Assembly: GCF_007655135.1 (NCBI RefSeq)
Contig: NC_045134.1
Location: 25,940,568-26,004,567, forward strand
From: Punica granatum
Taxonomy: Eukaryota > Streptophyta > Magnoliopsida > Myrtales > Lythraceae
Length of the DNA stretch: 64,000 nt
Direction of reading: 5' to 3'
The notes under the pieces are model-generated. The model did no database searches, had not been told where the DNA came from, and was given only the letters and a program-made list of their open reading frames with translations. Shown here piece after piece: positions 47,107 to 59,334 of the stretch (the stretch's first letter is position 1; every line of letters begins with the position of its first letter). The position numbers and the translations under genes are program-made.

Positions 47107-49557
47107 TTAGCCCTCCCTAGGAATGGCTTTACAGACCAGAGACCTCTTCATCTCCATGGAGAGCTTCAGTATCTCAGTCAAATCCACACCACACTCCTCA
47201 CTCGGGACCCACTTGAAGTTCTGGAGCAACTGTGCAAGCCACAGCTCAACGGTAGCCAGCCCCATGGCCTTCCCAGGGCAAACCCTCCTGCCGGAACCGA
47301 ACGGGGCCAGCCTCAGGTCAGAGCCCATGATGGGGACGTCCTCCTCGACGAACCGCTCCGGTTTGAACTCATCCGGGTCAGACCAGACGCTTCCGTCATG
47401 AGTTATGGCCCACATGTTCACCATTGCGGTGGTCCCTGCAGGGATGAAGTGCTGCCCTACAGAAGTGTCGTGGATAGCAAGCCTGGCCCATGATAAGAGG
47501 GGGCCGGGTGGGTGGATTCTTAGAGTCTCCTTGACGATTGCGCGGAGGTAGGGTAGGTTCGGGAGGTCCGAGTCAGACACGGACTGACCCGGTCCAACGA
47601 CAGCATCGATTTCGTGTTGGGCTTTGGCTTGGATGTCCGGGTGAAGAGTCATTCTTGCAAGAATCCACTCCAGTAGGATGGCCACTGTATCAGTCCCCCT
47701 AAAGATCATTTCCTGATACCCGAAACAAAATTCGAATGAAGTTCAGATCATCATTAACAAGTCAATACAATGGGATCATCGGGTTACTATCACCAAGTCA
47801 TGCATCTTCACATATTTATGGCAGGTAAGGCTTCAGGACATACATGTCCACCAAAAGAATAATCTAGCACCATAAAAGGCAATGGCACAAAGGGAAAGAT
47901 TATTCAGATTCTTGATATCTTTGGACAAATGAAAAAAGGTGGAAAATTTATAATGCAACCCTAACAACTTCTTAGCATCTATCCATCTGTTGCACATATT
48001 GTCATTCTCATAGAAAATGACACGAATAAAGCGATTTAAAACACAGAAAAGGAACTCCATCAACAAAAGCATTGACAACGTAGGAATTGCGTCAAATCAG
48101 ACATATATGACACTCCAAAATGCTATACTAGCCCACAAGTGCCACTCCACCATTCGGTACGGTTTCATGTAGCTATAATCAAGAAAGCGTCCAAGGTCCG
48201 ATTTTCTCGCTAGTGTGACTTTCCATACCCGCATATTTCCTGGGCCTTACTTAGTACGTTTCTAAATGTAGCTAGTCCATCCCATGTCACAAACTTGGAC
48301 TTCCATTAATCAGATTGCAAATCACGAAAAGGACACTCTTTTATTAATCAGTGCAGAATTCTAAGAGACCCCATCATTTCAAGAAAACAGGAATTCCACT
48401 GCCCCCAAGCAATTATAACTTACGCGCACGGTGACACATCAGGTCATATGTGGAAAACTGGAAACCGTTTTCTAATAAGACAACGGAGAACATATATTTC
48501 AAATGGCAACATTAACTAATGAGTCAAGTGTTCGGTTACGAGAAAACGAACCAGCACTAAAGGCAAATGGAGAACTTACCCACAATACAGCGACCAAGTC
48601 AGAGTCTGAGAGCCGGTTCTCCTTCTCCAGATCGAGCAGCACGTCGACGAAGTCCCCGGACCCATCGTCACCTCCATGGCCGCCGTCTGCTCCTCCGTTC
48701 GCGGCCCTCTTCGCTCTATGCTCCTCGATGACATTACCCACGAATGCATTGACCCTCTCGACCAGCTTCCTGCACCTCCTCCTCACTCCCTGCAGATCGA
48801 ACCACCCGAGGATTGGGAAGTGGTCACTCCAGTTGAATACCCCGAGCAGGTCGTACCCTTCCCTCACTAAGGACTTGAGCTCCACCGATACAATATCGTT
48901 TCCGTGGAAGTCGTAGCACCTCCCGAAAACGCTCTTCATGACATTGTTCAGCGACCCGAAATGCAAGACGCGGCGAATCTCAACGGCGCCGTGAAGGGAC
49001 ATCGAGGATTCGATCTCGCTAACCATTTTCAGGCCTATCTCCTGACGGAAGGGTCCCGAGGCGGCTATCCTCCGGGGGCTGAAGAGATGGGTGGCCGAGA
49101 TGCGCCGGAGGTTGCGCCAGTACTCCCCGTACGGAGCGAACCCCATGGCGCGGTGGAATAGCAGCTCGTAGGCGGACTCCTTCAAGGGGCGGTCGGCGAA
49201 GGCGGAGCTGCTGAGCATTTCCTTGGCTGTCTCGGGGTCGCTGGCTATGACGTAGCGGGTGAAACCGACCGAGAAGGCCATCAGCTTCTTCGCGTTGGAC
49301 GCCGCAGCGAGGCGGGAGAGGACTCGATGCGTCAGGGGCCCGAGGAAGGCGGCCACGATACCCACGACAGGGAGGCCGGAGGGGCCGGGAATGTGGCGGC
49401 GTTGGGGCCTCGAGAGGGCCCAAGCGAGGCCCCCGGGTACATAGAATAGAGTGAAGACTGCAGCAGAGATGAGGGCGAAGGCAAAAAGCTGGAAGCTGAG
49501 GACGGGAGAGGACGTGGCCGGGATGATGAAGAGGGGGTGGAGCTCCAACGACGACAT
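47107..49557 (-). CDS. CYP78A: Cytochrome P450 of the CYP78A subfamily
   Basis: CYP78A enzymes are ER-anchored plant monooxygenases that promote organ and seed growth through an unidentified mobile signal (KLUH/CYP78A5 and relatives). Two exons, 49557–48580 and 47712–47107, join in frame to 527 residues; the single intron has the usual CYP78A position after VAVLW. Seen in the protein are an N-terminal membrane helix (about 20–45), the Pro-rich hinge [11 protein letters not shown], the FADRP and [14 protein letters not shown] blocks, the I-helix FRGTDTVA (about 330–337), the ExxR motif KETLR (about 387–391), PERF (about 444–447) and the haem loop [10 protein letters not shown] with Cys at about 471. 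All catalytic motifs are intact. A TATATATA box lies about 130 bases upstream. The exact subfamily member is not settled. Confidence 0.95.
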
Positions 49558-49680
49558 GGCGGCGGTTCACGGTGGAGGTGAAGAGGGACAAGACGGCTCA
49601 GTTGGTTGCAGAGTATGGAGAGTGGAGAGTGGTGAAGTTGTACGTTGTTTGTTGTGAGGGAGAAGAAGGGTGGGAGAACC

Positions 49681-49692
49681 GTTATATATAAG
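49681..49692 (-). promoter_or_regulatory. TATA box of the CYP78A gene
   Basis: CTTATATATAAC on the gene strand, about 130 bases upstream of the ATG, is a good plant TATA element; CT-rich leader sequence follows. Confidence 0.6.
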
Positions 49693-49739
49693 CACGGCAT
49701 TGCTAAGGAAATATTGAGCGAGGAATATATAATCATTTG

Positions 49740-51240
49740 TTTGTGTAAATCTTTATCTCCTAATCAAAATGTTTGACTATATAACACCCTCTTTTTTATT
49801 TTACACGTACCATTAGATGAAAAAATCTTTTATATAACAGTAATACCATATGAAAAATACCGCGAATCAATACAGATTTGTGATTTTGACTCTTAGTATA
49901 TAAAAAAAAAAGAAAAAAAACTATGATTGATAAAAAATAAATTTATTATTTGTAATAATAATATTTTTTATGTGTTTTCTGATATTTTTTATGTGATACT
50001 ACAGTCATATAGAAAACTTTCATATGGAGTTTTACATGACTTGCATTCTCACTCAATATTTGATAGGGAGTGGGGGCCTTAAACGCTGCGTTTTGCACTT
50101 CCAGGCAGGTGGGTTGAAATGAGATCTAATGACAGATTTGCCCTTGTCCCTTCGGCTCTTCTTAAATTAATTAATTGATTAAATAATAATTAATTATTAC
50201 TTAATTGTCCATGCGAGCATGGACCATATCGCGGCCAAAAAAAAGCATGGATATATCATCAACTCATATCCATATATATAGGCTGCAATTATTATTGGGG
50301 ATGATTGGAATGGTCATGAGGAAATCATAAGTCCAATACATTTCTCTGTTAAAATAATCAATCCATGTATGGAAAATGAAAATGATACAGCGCTGCACAA
50401 AACCTTTAACTTTGAATCAAGAAGTTTTTTATTAGATAATTATCATCAGGGTTTTCGTGTCCTCTCTTTCATGTCTTAAAACTCATTTAGCCTCCCATAA
50501 TCATTTATAATCGACAATCTAAAGACAGGCAATTGATGTCCACAACGTAACCTTCGTGGAAGTAGATGCATCTCGTTTTTGTGGATGGGTACGTAATCGT
50601 GGTTACTACACAAGGTGCAGACGTTACGGGCGAGCGAATGCTTATAAGACCTACAACTAAATCCGTTGCTTTCAGTGCAAGTATCTTGCATGCGAGTCCT
50701 GCAATTACAATTTACAATAGAAAATGGACATGATAGGTGAAGTATGAGTCTAATCATTTGTATATTCGTATGTAATTTTCTAATTACTGGTAGTAAATGA
50801 AGCAAAAAAGCAAAGAAACCCCAACTGATGAGTCATGAGATCACTTAGATGACATGAGGATCGTCATGACATGTGCATATAGTTTACGTACTCCGGTACT
50901 CGTCTGTCCAACAGGACAAAATATATATATTCCCTTGGATTGATCTCATGTGTTAAAAACGTAACTAATGCATGTTTTTTCTCGACAAACACGACCAAGA
51001 ATCAGATCATGTTCACCTTTTGAAAAATAAAAGATTAATAAGTCGTCTTTTTTGGATTCTCCTCTGGCACGATGATAAAGCTACGATTATAAATTATATC
51101 GACGTCAAAGTGCCACAGAAGAGATAAAACATACGTTATATCACTAGTAAAGATAGTTTTATATATATCGATCACAAAAGAGAACTATAACGTTGTATCA
51201 AACACAGGGTTTATGCATGTGAAATCAGATCATTTTAACT
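49740..51240. other. Spacer upstream of CYP78A
   Basis: No gene is recognised. AT-rich; distal promoter of CYP78A probably lies here. Confidence 0.5.
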
Positions 51241-51652
51241 AAGGTCATGTTTGATATACCGTAATAGAATGTAATGGAAAACAAATAAATAAAATGGATT
51301 TTACAATATGAAATATGATTTTATTAAGAGAAAATTAATCTTTTTTAGTTGAATTTGAAAATGTGATTGAATATAATTAAAAAGGATGAACCTATTTATA
51401 AAGATTTTAATTTATGCATATATTTAGATATATGAACTTCAAAAAAAAAACTGATTGAAATGATGAAATGATAATTACGTAAGTTTTTTGAAGGAGATAT
51501 AATTTCATTAAGTTTGTCAAAAAATATCATAAATATAATGTTCTTTCAATTCATAGAGGAGACGGCATTAAAAGAATTGAAGGAAATGATGAAATATCAA
51601 TTTCATTTTATTCCCATCGATTCTAGTGTACTAAACGTGACTTAGATGCATA
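51241..51652. mobile_element. Probable MITE of a second type
   Basis: About 410 bp of AT-rich DNA with imperfect inverted ends: AAGGTCATGTTTGATATACC at the left, and CTAGTGTACTAAACGTGACTT at the right (reverse complement AAGTCACGTTTAGTACACTAG). GAATGTAATGGAA and its mirrored form near the right end extend the pairing. No coding content; no convincing target duplication. Confidence 0.5.
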
Positions 51653-54600
51653 CATTTTTGTCTTGTTAATTATACTTGCTCGGAAAATGAAAATGCGGAC
51701 ACAATTGAAAGGTGACCAAGAGGTGAAAAGGGAAAATATTAGTTTGGGGTTGGATTATGATGGTGCATGGACTGACTGTGTAAATAATGCAATAATAATA
51801 TGTCCACCGAAGAAAAAAAAACAATAATATTTGAAACTCGTCCTTCCGTTTTATTCTTCTCGGGTCCTGACATGGCCCGACCCGACTCAGTAACGCCGTC
51901 CAAGAAGTTGGAATGTAACGCCAACGGGGCTTCCGAGTTTCTTGGCGATCGTTACCCCACCAGACAGCCGTATCTTTTTCCATTTCCATTAACCAAAGGA
52001 CTGTACGGCTCCGGCTTCTCTCTTCCTGTCTGAGCATCAGTCCACAAGGATTATGATGAGAGAGAGAGAGAGAACTATCTATTTGTGTCATTGAAGCATC
52101 GGGTTTACTTGTAGGAGCTGAAAAAAGATATTTTTCGAAAAACGTAATATAAGTACAGTAACGCACGTTCCTATTTAAAAATTAAAATCAACAGTTTTTC
52201 GATTCGATTTTTTATTAGATAGATTTTATCATGTCGTTGTCTACTGGATTTATGCATTTTGTGATAATAAAAAGTAAAAATACATTTATATTATCATATA
52301 TACAAAAGACAGCGTTCTTTCATTTTACTTTTTCTTTTCCAAATTTGTCATACTTAATATTCTTCTGTTAATAAGAGTCATAAATTTATGATTAAAATGA
52401 TAAATTCTCACAAAAACTATGTGCAGCTCTCTTCCACTCAATCTCACGTTTCGTAATTTTTCTCTCATCTATCTTCTGTTTACTCTCTCATTTGCTTTGG
52501 ATGTTAATATAACGACTATGTACCCAAAAGAAGGAAAAAAAAAACCAAAGAGCAACTTATTTATTAATTTTTACATATTTAATGATAATTTATTCTTTTA
52601 CTACATTTTAAGCAAAATTGTATACTTCAGGTAAAACAAGCGCCTTTTACATTTTTCAAATTGTCGATTTCATGTATGATCTAAATAATTTAATTATAGT
52701 AATATTTATATTAATGATTAATTTAAAAAACCCAACTTTATTAGTTTTCCAAAATATAGTAAAAGTGAAAGGTTTTAGAAATTGAAAAATATATCTTTTG
52801 AATTGTTTGTTTTGTACTCAGTTGTGTATTTTCCATTACGTTTTCTGTTTTCTCCATTAAATTTTCTGTTTTCCATCATTTCTCCATTAGTTTGCCATTA
52901 GCTTAAAAAAACAACAATAGAATAAAATAAATACATACTAAATCATGGAGGGAGAAGGGGAGAGACAGCGGGGCGCGTCACTGACGGCGCCGCAGCTACT
53001 TGGGCATAGGTGACCGGCGTCCCGAACAGCGCTTGCATTTTCTCCTCTCTCATTCTCTTACACTTTGTATGAATGAATTTTTAAATTCTCCGTATTACTC
53101 TAAATTAATGAAATTAAAAAATAGAAATTATGATGAATTATAATAGAATTCGTTATCCCTCATTAACCCTCTTCCTCTTAAAAATTTCAAAATCCAAATA
53201 TGAATTATTAATACCCCTTCATAACACACCCTATCATAACCTTCCATAATCATCCGTCCAAACAAGGTGGTAAGTCAAATCCTCATGTTTTGGTGTGGTG
53301 GTGCATCTTTGGCAACCCCATCTCCGTCCATGACTTCCCTCTGCAATATAATTTTTCAGATTCTATTTTTGTTTTAGTTTTCTCGAATTTATGCTTCCTA
53401 AATTTACTTTTCATTTTTTCAAACTTAAAAATTGCTTTCTAACAAAACAATTAACGAAAGCAAGACTATTTTGAAAGTGCATGTTTTAATTTCTGATAAA
53501 TTTAGCTCTTAATTATATGTAAGAAAAAGTGAAGTATTCGTTCTTTTAAAAAATTAATATTTTTTTAATGGTTTCGTCGATAGAGTGGGGGAACACCTCT
53601 AGTATATATCTATAAATTATTATAAAAGAAGAAGTGCCTTTTTGTGTAAACTTGAATTTCCCATAAAATCATTAGGGAAATATTTATAATTAATAATAAC
53701 CGGTAATAAGCTGTGGCTGTATATATATATATATATATATATACACAGACAATTATAAAGGATTTTTTTGTGTGTAAATCTGAATTACTCATAAAATATT
53801 TATGGTTAATATCAATATTAATAATAACCATTATATTATAACTATAAAGATAAATGTGTATGAAAAATTACCCCTATTTTTTTCTCATATAATCACAGTT
53901 TTTCTTCCATCCCTAATTCTTTCTTGATTATCCTTTTTTGTTTTCTTTATAGTTTAAATTTTATACTTTTTTTTAAGAAAGCAAACGTAATGTGGTGACA
54001 CGCACTTTTATCTGTCAATTAAGAGGTTGTAGTTCATATAGTAGTTATTAATCTTTATATTTCATTGTACAAGATCTATGAGCCTCCTTTTATACAGACA
54101 AAAAAATTATACTTTTTTTGCAATAATATATCTAATAATGAACTTTTATTAAAAAATTGTCAAGACATAAAATCTCTCCAACCTAAAATATTCGATTTTA
54201 TCTAAAAGTAAATTTTATTTTATTTTAACAATATATGCTTATTTTATTTTTAATATATTTTTCAATTACACGTTTTTAATATATTTTAAAATTTTTCATT
54301 TATAACATGGATACGTTCGTAGAATATAAAATAATAAATAAAAATGTAAATGTCTTCTTTCAGTGTACACCTCGATATTAAAAAAAATTAATTAATATTA
54401 ACTTAATTCAGTTAAGTCGAATAAAATTTTTTTGTCGGCTGGGATATTTTTCAGTTTTTGGATTGTAATAAATATATATGCATAGAAGATTTGGCGTGGT
54501 CTCGGCTGAGTCACTTTCGGAACTGCAAAAGCAAAAGAGAGAGCCGGCATACCCCGGAAGATGAGCGGCGCGTCAGAGCAGAGAGATCTTTTCTCCTTCC

Positions 54601-55175
54601 TCCCCCACCACACCCCACCCCCTCTTCCCCTATTCTCCTCTCTTCACTTCTCCCCCTCACTTTGACTGATGGACATAGACATTGAGACTGAATAAAATAA
54701 AATAAAGGAGAAACCGAAGAAAAATGCCTCTCTTTTTTTTTTTCGATATGAATATTGATATTTAAAAATTTAATAGGTCTCAATTAATTTAATAGAGCTA
54801 GATCGATTCACTAAACGATAAAATTCTCCCACCGTGTACTATATTTAGTGGTTGCATATAGCATTATTTTTACAATGTAACCATTTTTCGTAGATATTAA
54901 TTTTCCAAAAGTTACCTATCAAAAGTAAAATCCCAAACTTTCTTTTATTTTTAGGGATAATAACGTCATATAACTTAACGTTTGAATAAATTCTTAGTTC
55001 TACCTCAAACTTGATTTTTTCTCTGAGATATCCCAACGTTGACGTGTTGGTTTCACATCTAGCCCGACGCTAACTTTCCGTCCAAAATTGACGGAATTGC
55101 ACACGTAAGAACTAGTAATTCAAAAAGAACTAGTAAGACGCCTACCCAAAAAAAAAGAAGAAGAAGAAAAGAACT
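51653..55175. other. AT-rich gene-poor spacer
   Basis: No gene is recognised. It includes a GA run at about 52060–52073, a (TA)n at about 53719–53743, and two short GC-rich patches near 52940–53040 and 54490–54670. The patch at 54490–54670 is CT-rich like a 5' leader, but no downstream coding sequence could be found. Confidence 0.45.
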
Positions 55176-55340
55176 AGTAAGATTTCGTGCATTGCAATTT
55201 GATCGATGTTATTTTATGAGCAACGAGATAGGATTATCGAGAAATTTGTCGGAGAAGATCAGTAAAATTCGTGTATTATAATTTGATCGATGTTATTTCA
55301 CGAGCAACCGAGATAGGATGATAGCGAAATTTGTCGGGAG
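55176..55340. repeat. Tandem duplication of about 85 bp
   Basis: The unit AGTAAGATTTCGTG…TTTGATCGATGTTATTT…GAGCAACGAGATAGGA…GAAATTTGTCGG begins at 55176 and again at 55261 with several substitutions. Confidence 0.8.
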
Positions 55341-55760
55341 GGGAAGACCCGGGGATGGTGTGGATGTGGACCGTATCAAATATATATCTATCAGGTGGGG
55401 GGCTGCTGCCTCGCTGGGGTAGCATTAGATTCGCCCAGAGGGGGGCGGGTTGGGGTGGGGGGACCCGCCTGAGAGTGTCGTTCGCAGGGTGTTGTGTGTT
55501 ATCAGTGGGATTCTTCAGTGATTCTTCATCATCATCTCTCCATAGCTTAGCCACAGTCCCAGCCAGTCAGCACTGCACGTATATAGTAGGACTAGGACTA
55601 GTCCGTAGTTCCGTAGGTCGGGATCATAGGAGCGCTTAGACTACTAGGGTGTATAGCTGTTCCCATTTCTCCTGGCGGCTTCTTCGTTCTTGTGATGGGC
55701 CCTTCCGTCGCTTTCGTACTTGTCTCTGTGTAGTGTCTACCCAAATGTCACTCCAAAGAT
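55330..55760. other. GC-rich island with G-quadruplex motif, no recognised gene
   Basis: A local GC-rich block in AT-rich surroundings. At 55440–55462 four G-runs (6, 3, 4 and 6 G) separated by C, TT and T form a strong plus-strand quadruplex motif. Open frames exist on both strands (up to about 100 codons) but show no family resemblance. It could be a promoter or leader of an unrecognised transcript, or a non-coding RNA. Confidence 0.5.
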
Positions 55761-57210
55761 CCACCAAAGATTCATTTCCAAAATAAAACAGGCGTCTGCA
55801 AATATTTTACTGTAGCAAACATCCATAGTTTCAAACAGTTTTTTATTTCTTTTAAATAAAATTTTAAATTCGAATTTGATGAATGAAAAAGTTTATACTG
55901 CTTTTGGTTTATAAATGATTTTTTTTTTTCACCATTTGACTTTGTATGAATTATTTTTTTTGTTGTAAAAAAAGGATTATATAAATGGGGCCTATTATTT
56001 GACTTGATATGAGTTATTTTGCTTTATTGTTGATAGAATTAAGTAATAGTGTGATTTTAAAATCACACTAATAAAGCAAACAAAGCATGGATATCACGAT
56101 AACAAATAAAAAAAAACCTTAGGTGTTGCTTGAAGTGCTTCTTCGATCATCATTTCGGGGGATTCTTCGATTCGATCAAAAATAACGTAGCGCAATAGCG
56201 CACACTTTCGCTTAATAATCGATATATTTTGGGTTCATTATATGGCAATCTTTGAAATTTTATTAATTATTATGATTTTTATTTCGTTGATTCGTACGTT
56301 TATGGATGGTTCATGACCCTGCTCGATGGATCAATGTAGCGTCCATGATCCAAATGGATGACAAGTGACTATGATTATTGGCCCTCATACCAATCGAAAA
56401 CGATTAATATGTTCCCGATTTATCTTTATAAGTCGACATTTAAGGGATCACGAACCTTAAAGTGGTCAATGAGTTTCCAATATAAGGACCAACATAAATT
56501 TTCCCTCGTGAAAAAACTGTGAAATCATAAAAATATCTTGTTTCTGAACAAGAATATGATATTTTTTCAGTTACATTATTCTCATGAGAGTTCTTCATAC
56601 ACGAAGGACCGAGGACATTACATGTTTCTTAAAGCAGCACAAGCAGATTAAGTTAGCTTTCGCCGTTAGTGTTAACAAGAGGAAAGACCCACATATATGC
56701 GTGGGTTAGAGCTATTGAAATGACAAAATCGCTTACCACTATTAGGAGCATGAGATATACAATATAATATAATTGGAATGACTGATATGGAACTCTGCCT
56801 AATATGCAGTCTAACGTAAAAAATTTATATGCTTATTTAATAGCTAATGAAACATTAATTTTAAATTGGGGCATCAATTGTACATAAATACACAATCGTA
56901 AATCAATAGTATAAAAAAACTTATACGTATTCCACAATATTTCCCCGATCAAATAATTATTTGGAATAAATAAGAACATCAATAATCACTTTACATTCAT
57001 CTAAATATAACACACTCAAAAAATAAAAATAAAAAAAATTATCAACAAAAAATGGAAAACTCCATTACCTTCAACTAACAAAATAATGATAACAAATTTG
57101 ATCTCATCATCTTAAAATTATGCAGAATCTAGCTACTTCCAGGTCCTCTTTGTCTTAGGTAGAAAAGCCGAAGCAATCTGACAATAATATATCCCCAATT
57201 ATGAAAATTC
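55761..57210. other. AT-rich spacer before the SINE
   Basis: No gene or named repeat is recognised. Confidence 0.5.
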
Positions 57211-57432
57211 AAAGAGAACATTTCTTCAATCCCAATGGGTTTGGCCTAGTGGTTAAAGGTGCGCCTAACTTGCACCCGATCCCGGATTCGAATCCCTTTG
57301 GGGCCACCGGAGCGCTTTTGGTGTGATTACCCGCTCCGTGCGTCGCCGGGGGTTCACAGAGCCATGGGGATTAGTCGGGCGAAGCCTGGACACCCCAGGT
57401 TAGCAAAAAAAAACAAAGAGAATATTTCTTCA
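57211..57432 (+). mobile_element. tRNA-derived SINE with target-site duplications
   Basis: The element body is about 57229–57414. It has a pol III A box (TGGCCTAGTGG, 57242–57252) and B box (GGATTCGAATCC, 57284–57295), a tRNA-unrelated region with GGGGATTAGTCGGGCGAAGC, as in plant Au-like SINEs, and an A-rich tail (AGCAAAAAAAAAC). It is bounded by 18-bp direct repeats, AAAGAGAACATTTCTTCA (57211–57228) and AAAGAGAATATTTCTTCA (57415–57432), with one difference. The near-identical flanks suggest a fairly recent insertion. Confidence 0.9.
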
Positions 57433-58500
57433 TCATTAATAAAAGAGATACACATATTGGATTTTCAAGCATTCTTGAGTATGAGATTTTGGGACTTCCG
57501 ATGGTTATAAAATTTTGGACTTTCATGTAAGTTAGGAGCTTTTAAAATTTCACTAGTTAGTAACATTTCGACTTTTGTAAGTTAACGGACTTTTCGGATT
57601 TTATCAATGATGTGGAACACCATAATGTTGTGCCATTTGTTGAAATTTCTTTGGTTGAGATTTGAAGACTCACTCAATTAGAACCTAGACTCATCCTACA
57701 TTGCATCGTACGATGCTTCGCTCCAACTTTTATATATATATATATATAGATAAGAACTCAAACATAGAGCTTTGTGATTGTGGACTACTCACAGTTTTGA
57801 CTATTGTAGTTGTGGGCCTGTGAGGCTGTTGGTGCTCAGGAACCATCTCCCGTTGAGGAGAAAAGAGAATGTTTTTCATGTTGAGTATGATGGATGGAAA
57901 TTGTAATCTTGTATAGGGCAGAATCGAAGAATTCCATGGATTCTGGGAAATGGCCAACGATTGGGCCCTCGATGTGAGCCCAGTTGTACGAGACCCAAAT
58001 TTAGCTGCTTGGATTGAAGTCATGATAATAATCTTGGACTATGCGTTCACGGTCCAACATGATATGGTCCAGCTAGGGCCCATATTCAAATTCGTCTCCC
58101 CCCCTTTTTTTTTTTTTGCTTTTCGTTTCTAAAATTGAGAAGTTCATGTAGGCTTTTATGTAATGTAGTGCATGCTGATGCATTAATCAGTTGATGATCT
58201 CATTTGCACGGTGGTGTTAGTCATTATGCTCGTATCATTCCATCTCCCATTCGAGTCTAAGGCCTTCTACTTTTATTGTCTAAATTTTATTTTTTAATAT
58301 AGTTTTTATTGTAAAAATAATGTTAGTGTTTTCGAGGGAAAAAAAAGAAACAAAACGCGTAAAGCTCCTAGTATAATTAAAAAGAAAAGGAAGTGATGGA
58401 CTTAGGATGAAATCGAAAAGCGTCTGAATCTGCGCACTGAAACTTGAAGTGGAAGTCGAGATTAGTCGAGATTCGAACTCAACTGAGCACTAATGTCGGA
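57433..58500. other. Spacer between SINE and LINE relic
   Basis: No gene is recognised; a (TA)n run lies at about 57730–57749. Confidence 0.5.
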
Positions 58501-58539
58501 CTTGGTACAATTTGAAGTGGCTGCAGCCAGCCAGATTGC

Positions 58540-59215
58540 TCCTTGTGACAGAGGAGATAAGATTGTATGGAGTGCCCACTCCAAAGGCAGCTTTACGGTT
58601 GCTAGCCCTTGGAAATTTTATCTGGGAAAAGGTTGCTTGGCCTAATGGTTCGGCATGGCACAATTAAGTTCCTTTGGGCTACTCCTCTATCTATCCCAAG
58701 ACACTGTTTTATCACTGGCTTTGCCATTGCCATCAGGGGTAAGAAGATTGCCCACAAAGTGGAAGAAAGACATAAGTATTACTCGTGTTCTATGTGGAGG
58801 GGATGAGGAGCAAAGGGATCATCTTTTTCTTTCACTGTTCTTTTCCTGCAGGTATTTGGGCAAAAATCCTGCAGATGAATGGAGAAAACAGATTATGCAG
58901 AGATTGGAATAGTAAGCTTGAGTGGGCAACAAAAAAAAAAAAAAAGAATAAAGGAAAGTCTGTCAAGTGTGCCATAGCTAGACTCTGGTCATGGCATGCT
59001 TACATCTATAACATTCCGCGAGGTTAGGAACGAAAGCATTTTTTGTGGCATTGTCCCTTCGGAAGGAAAAATGTATTGGCTTCTCTTAAGCAAGCAGTGA
59101 AGTGCAGAATCATAGGAGTTGCTGAGCTGAAGATGTTTGCCTGCTTCTTGAACTCTCCCGTTCTCTCTCTGTATATGGCGGCCTGGGAGCTTGGCTTTAA
59201 GCTCACATATATTTG
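58540..59215 (+). pseudogene. LINE relic: zf-RVT zinc-binding domain region
   Basis: Three frames together give the reverse-transcriptase zinc-binding (zf-RVT) domain found at the C-terminus of plant LINE retrotransposons. They include DKIVWSAHSKGSFTVAS, then IPRHCFITGFAIAIRGK, then ITRVLCGGDEEQRDHLFL, then FFHCSFPAGIWAKILQMNG. A downstream part (KCAIARLWSWHAYIYNI) fits the usual continuation. Multiple frameshifts show it is dead. An A-rich tract at about 59359–59368 could be the old poly-A tail. Confidence 0.7.
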
Positions 59216-59278
59216 ATCCTTTTTTTTTTTTTTGCTGGGTAGATATATTTGATCCTATATGCTCTGCTCGAATGACAT

Positions 59279-59334
59279 CCGATATGGACATCGGTTTTTA
59301 GTGGCCTATCCCGATATGGACATCGGTTTTTAGT
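59279..59334. repeat. Two copies of a 24-bp repeat containing a palindrome
   Basis: CCGATATGGACATCGG followed by TTTTTAGT occurs at 59279–59302 and 59311–59334 exactly. Each copy has a small hairpin (CCGAT/ATCGG). Confidence 0.85.

Noticed and set aside
51666..52166. Minus-strand open frame of 166 codons
   Set aside because: Composition and content do not resemble a protein family; no conserved splice or start context.
57238..57312. tRNA gene
   Set aside because: A and B boxes are present, but the stretch lacks a proper acceptor stem and is followed by a SINE body, A tail and target duplications.
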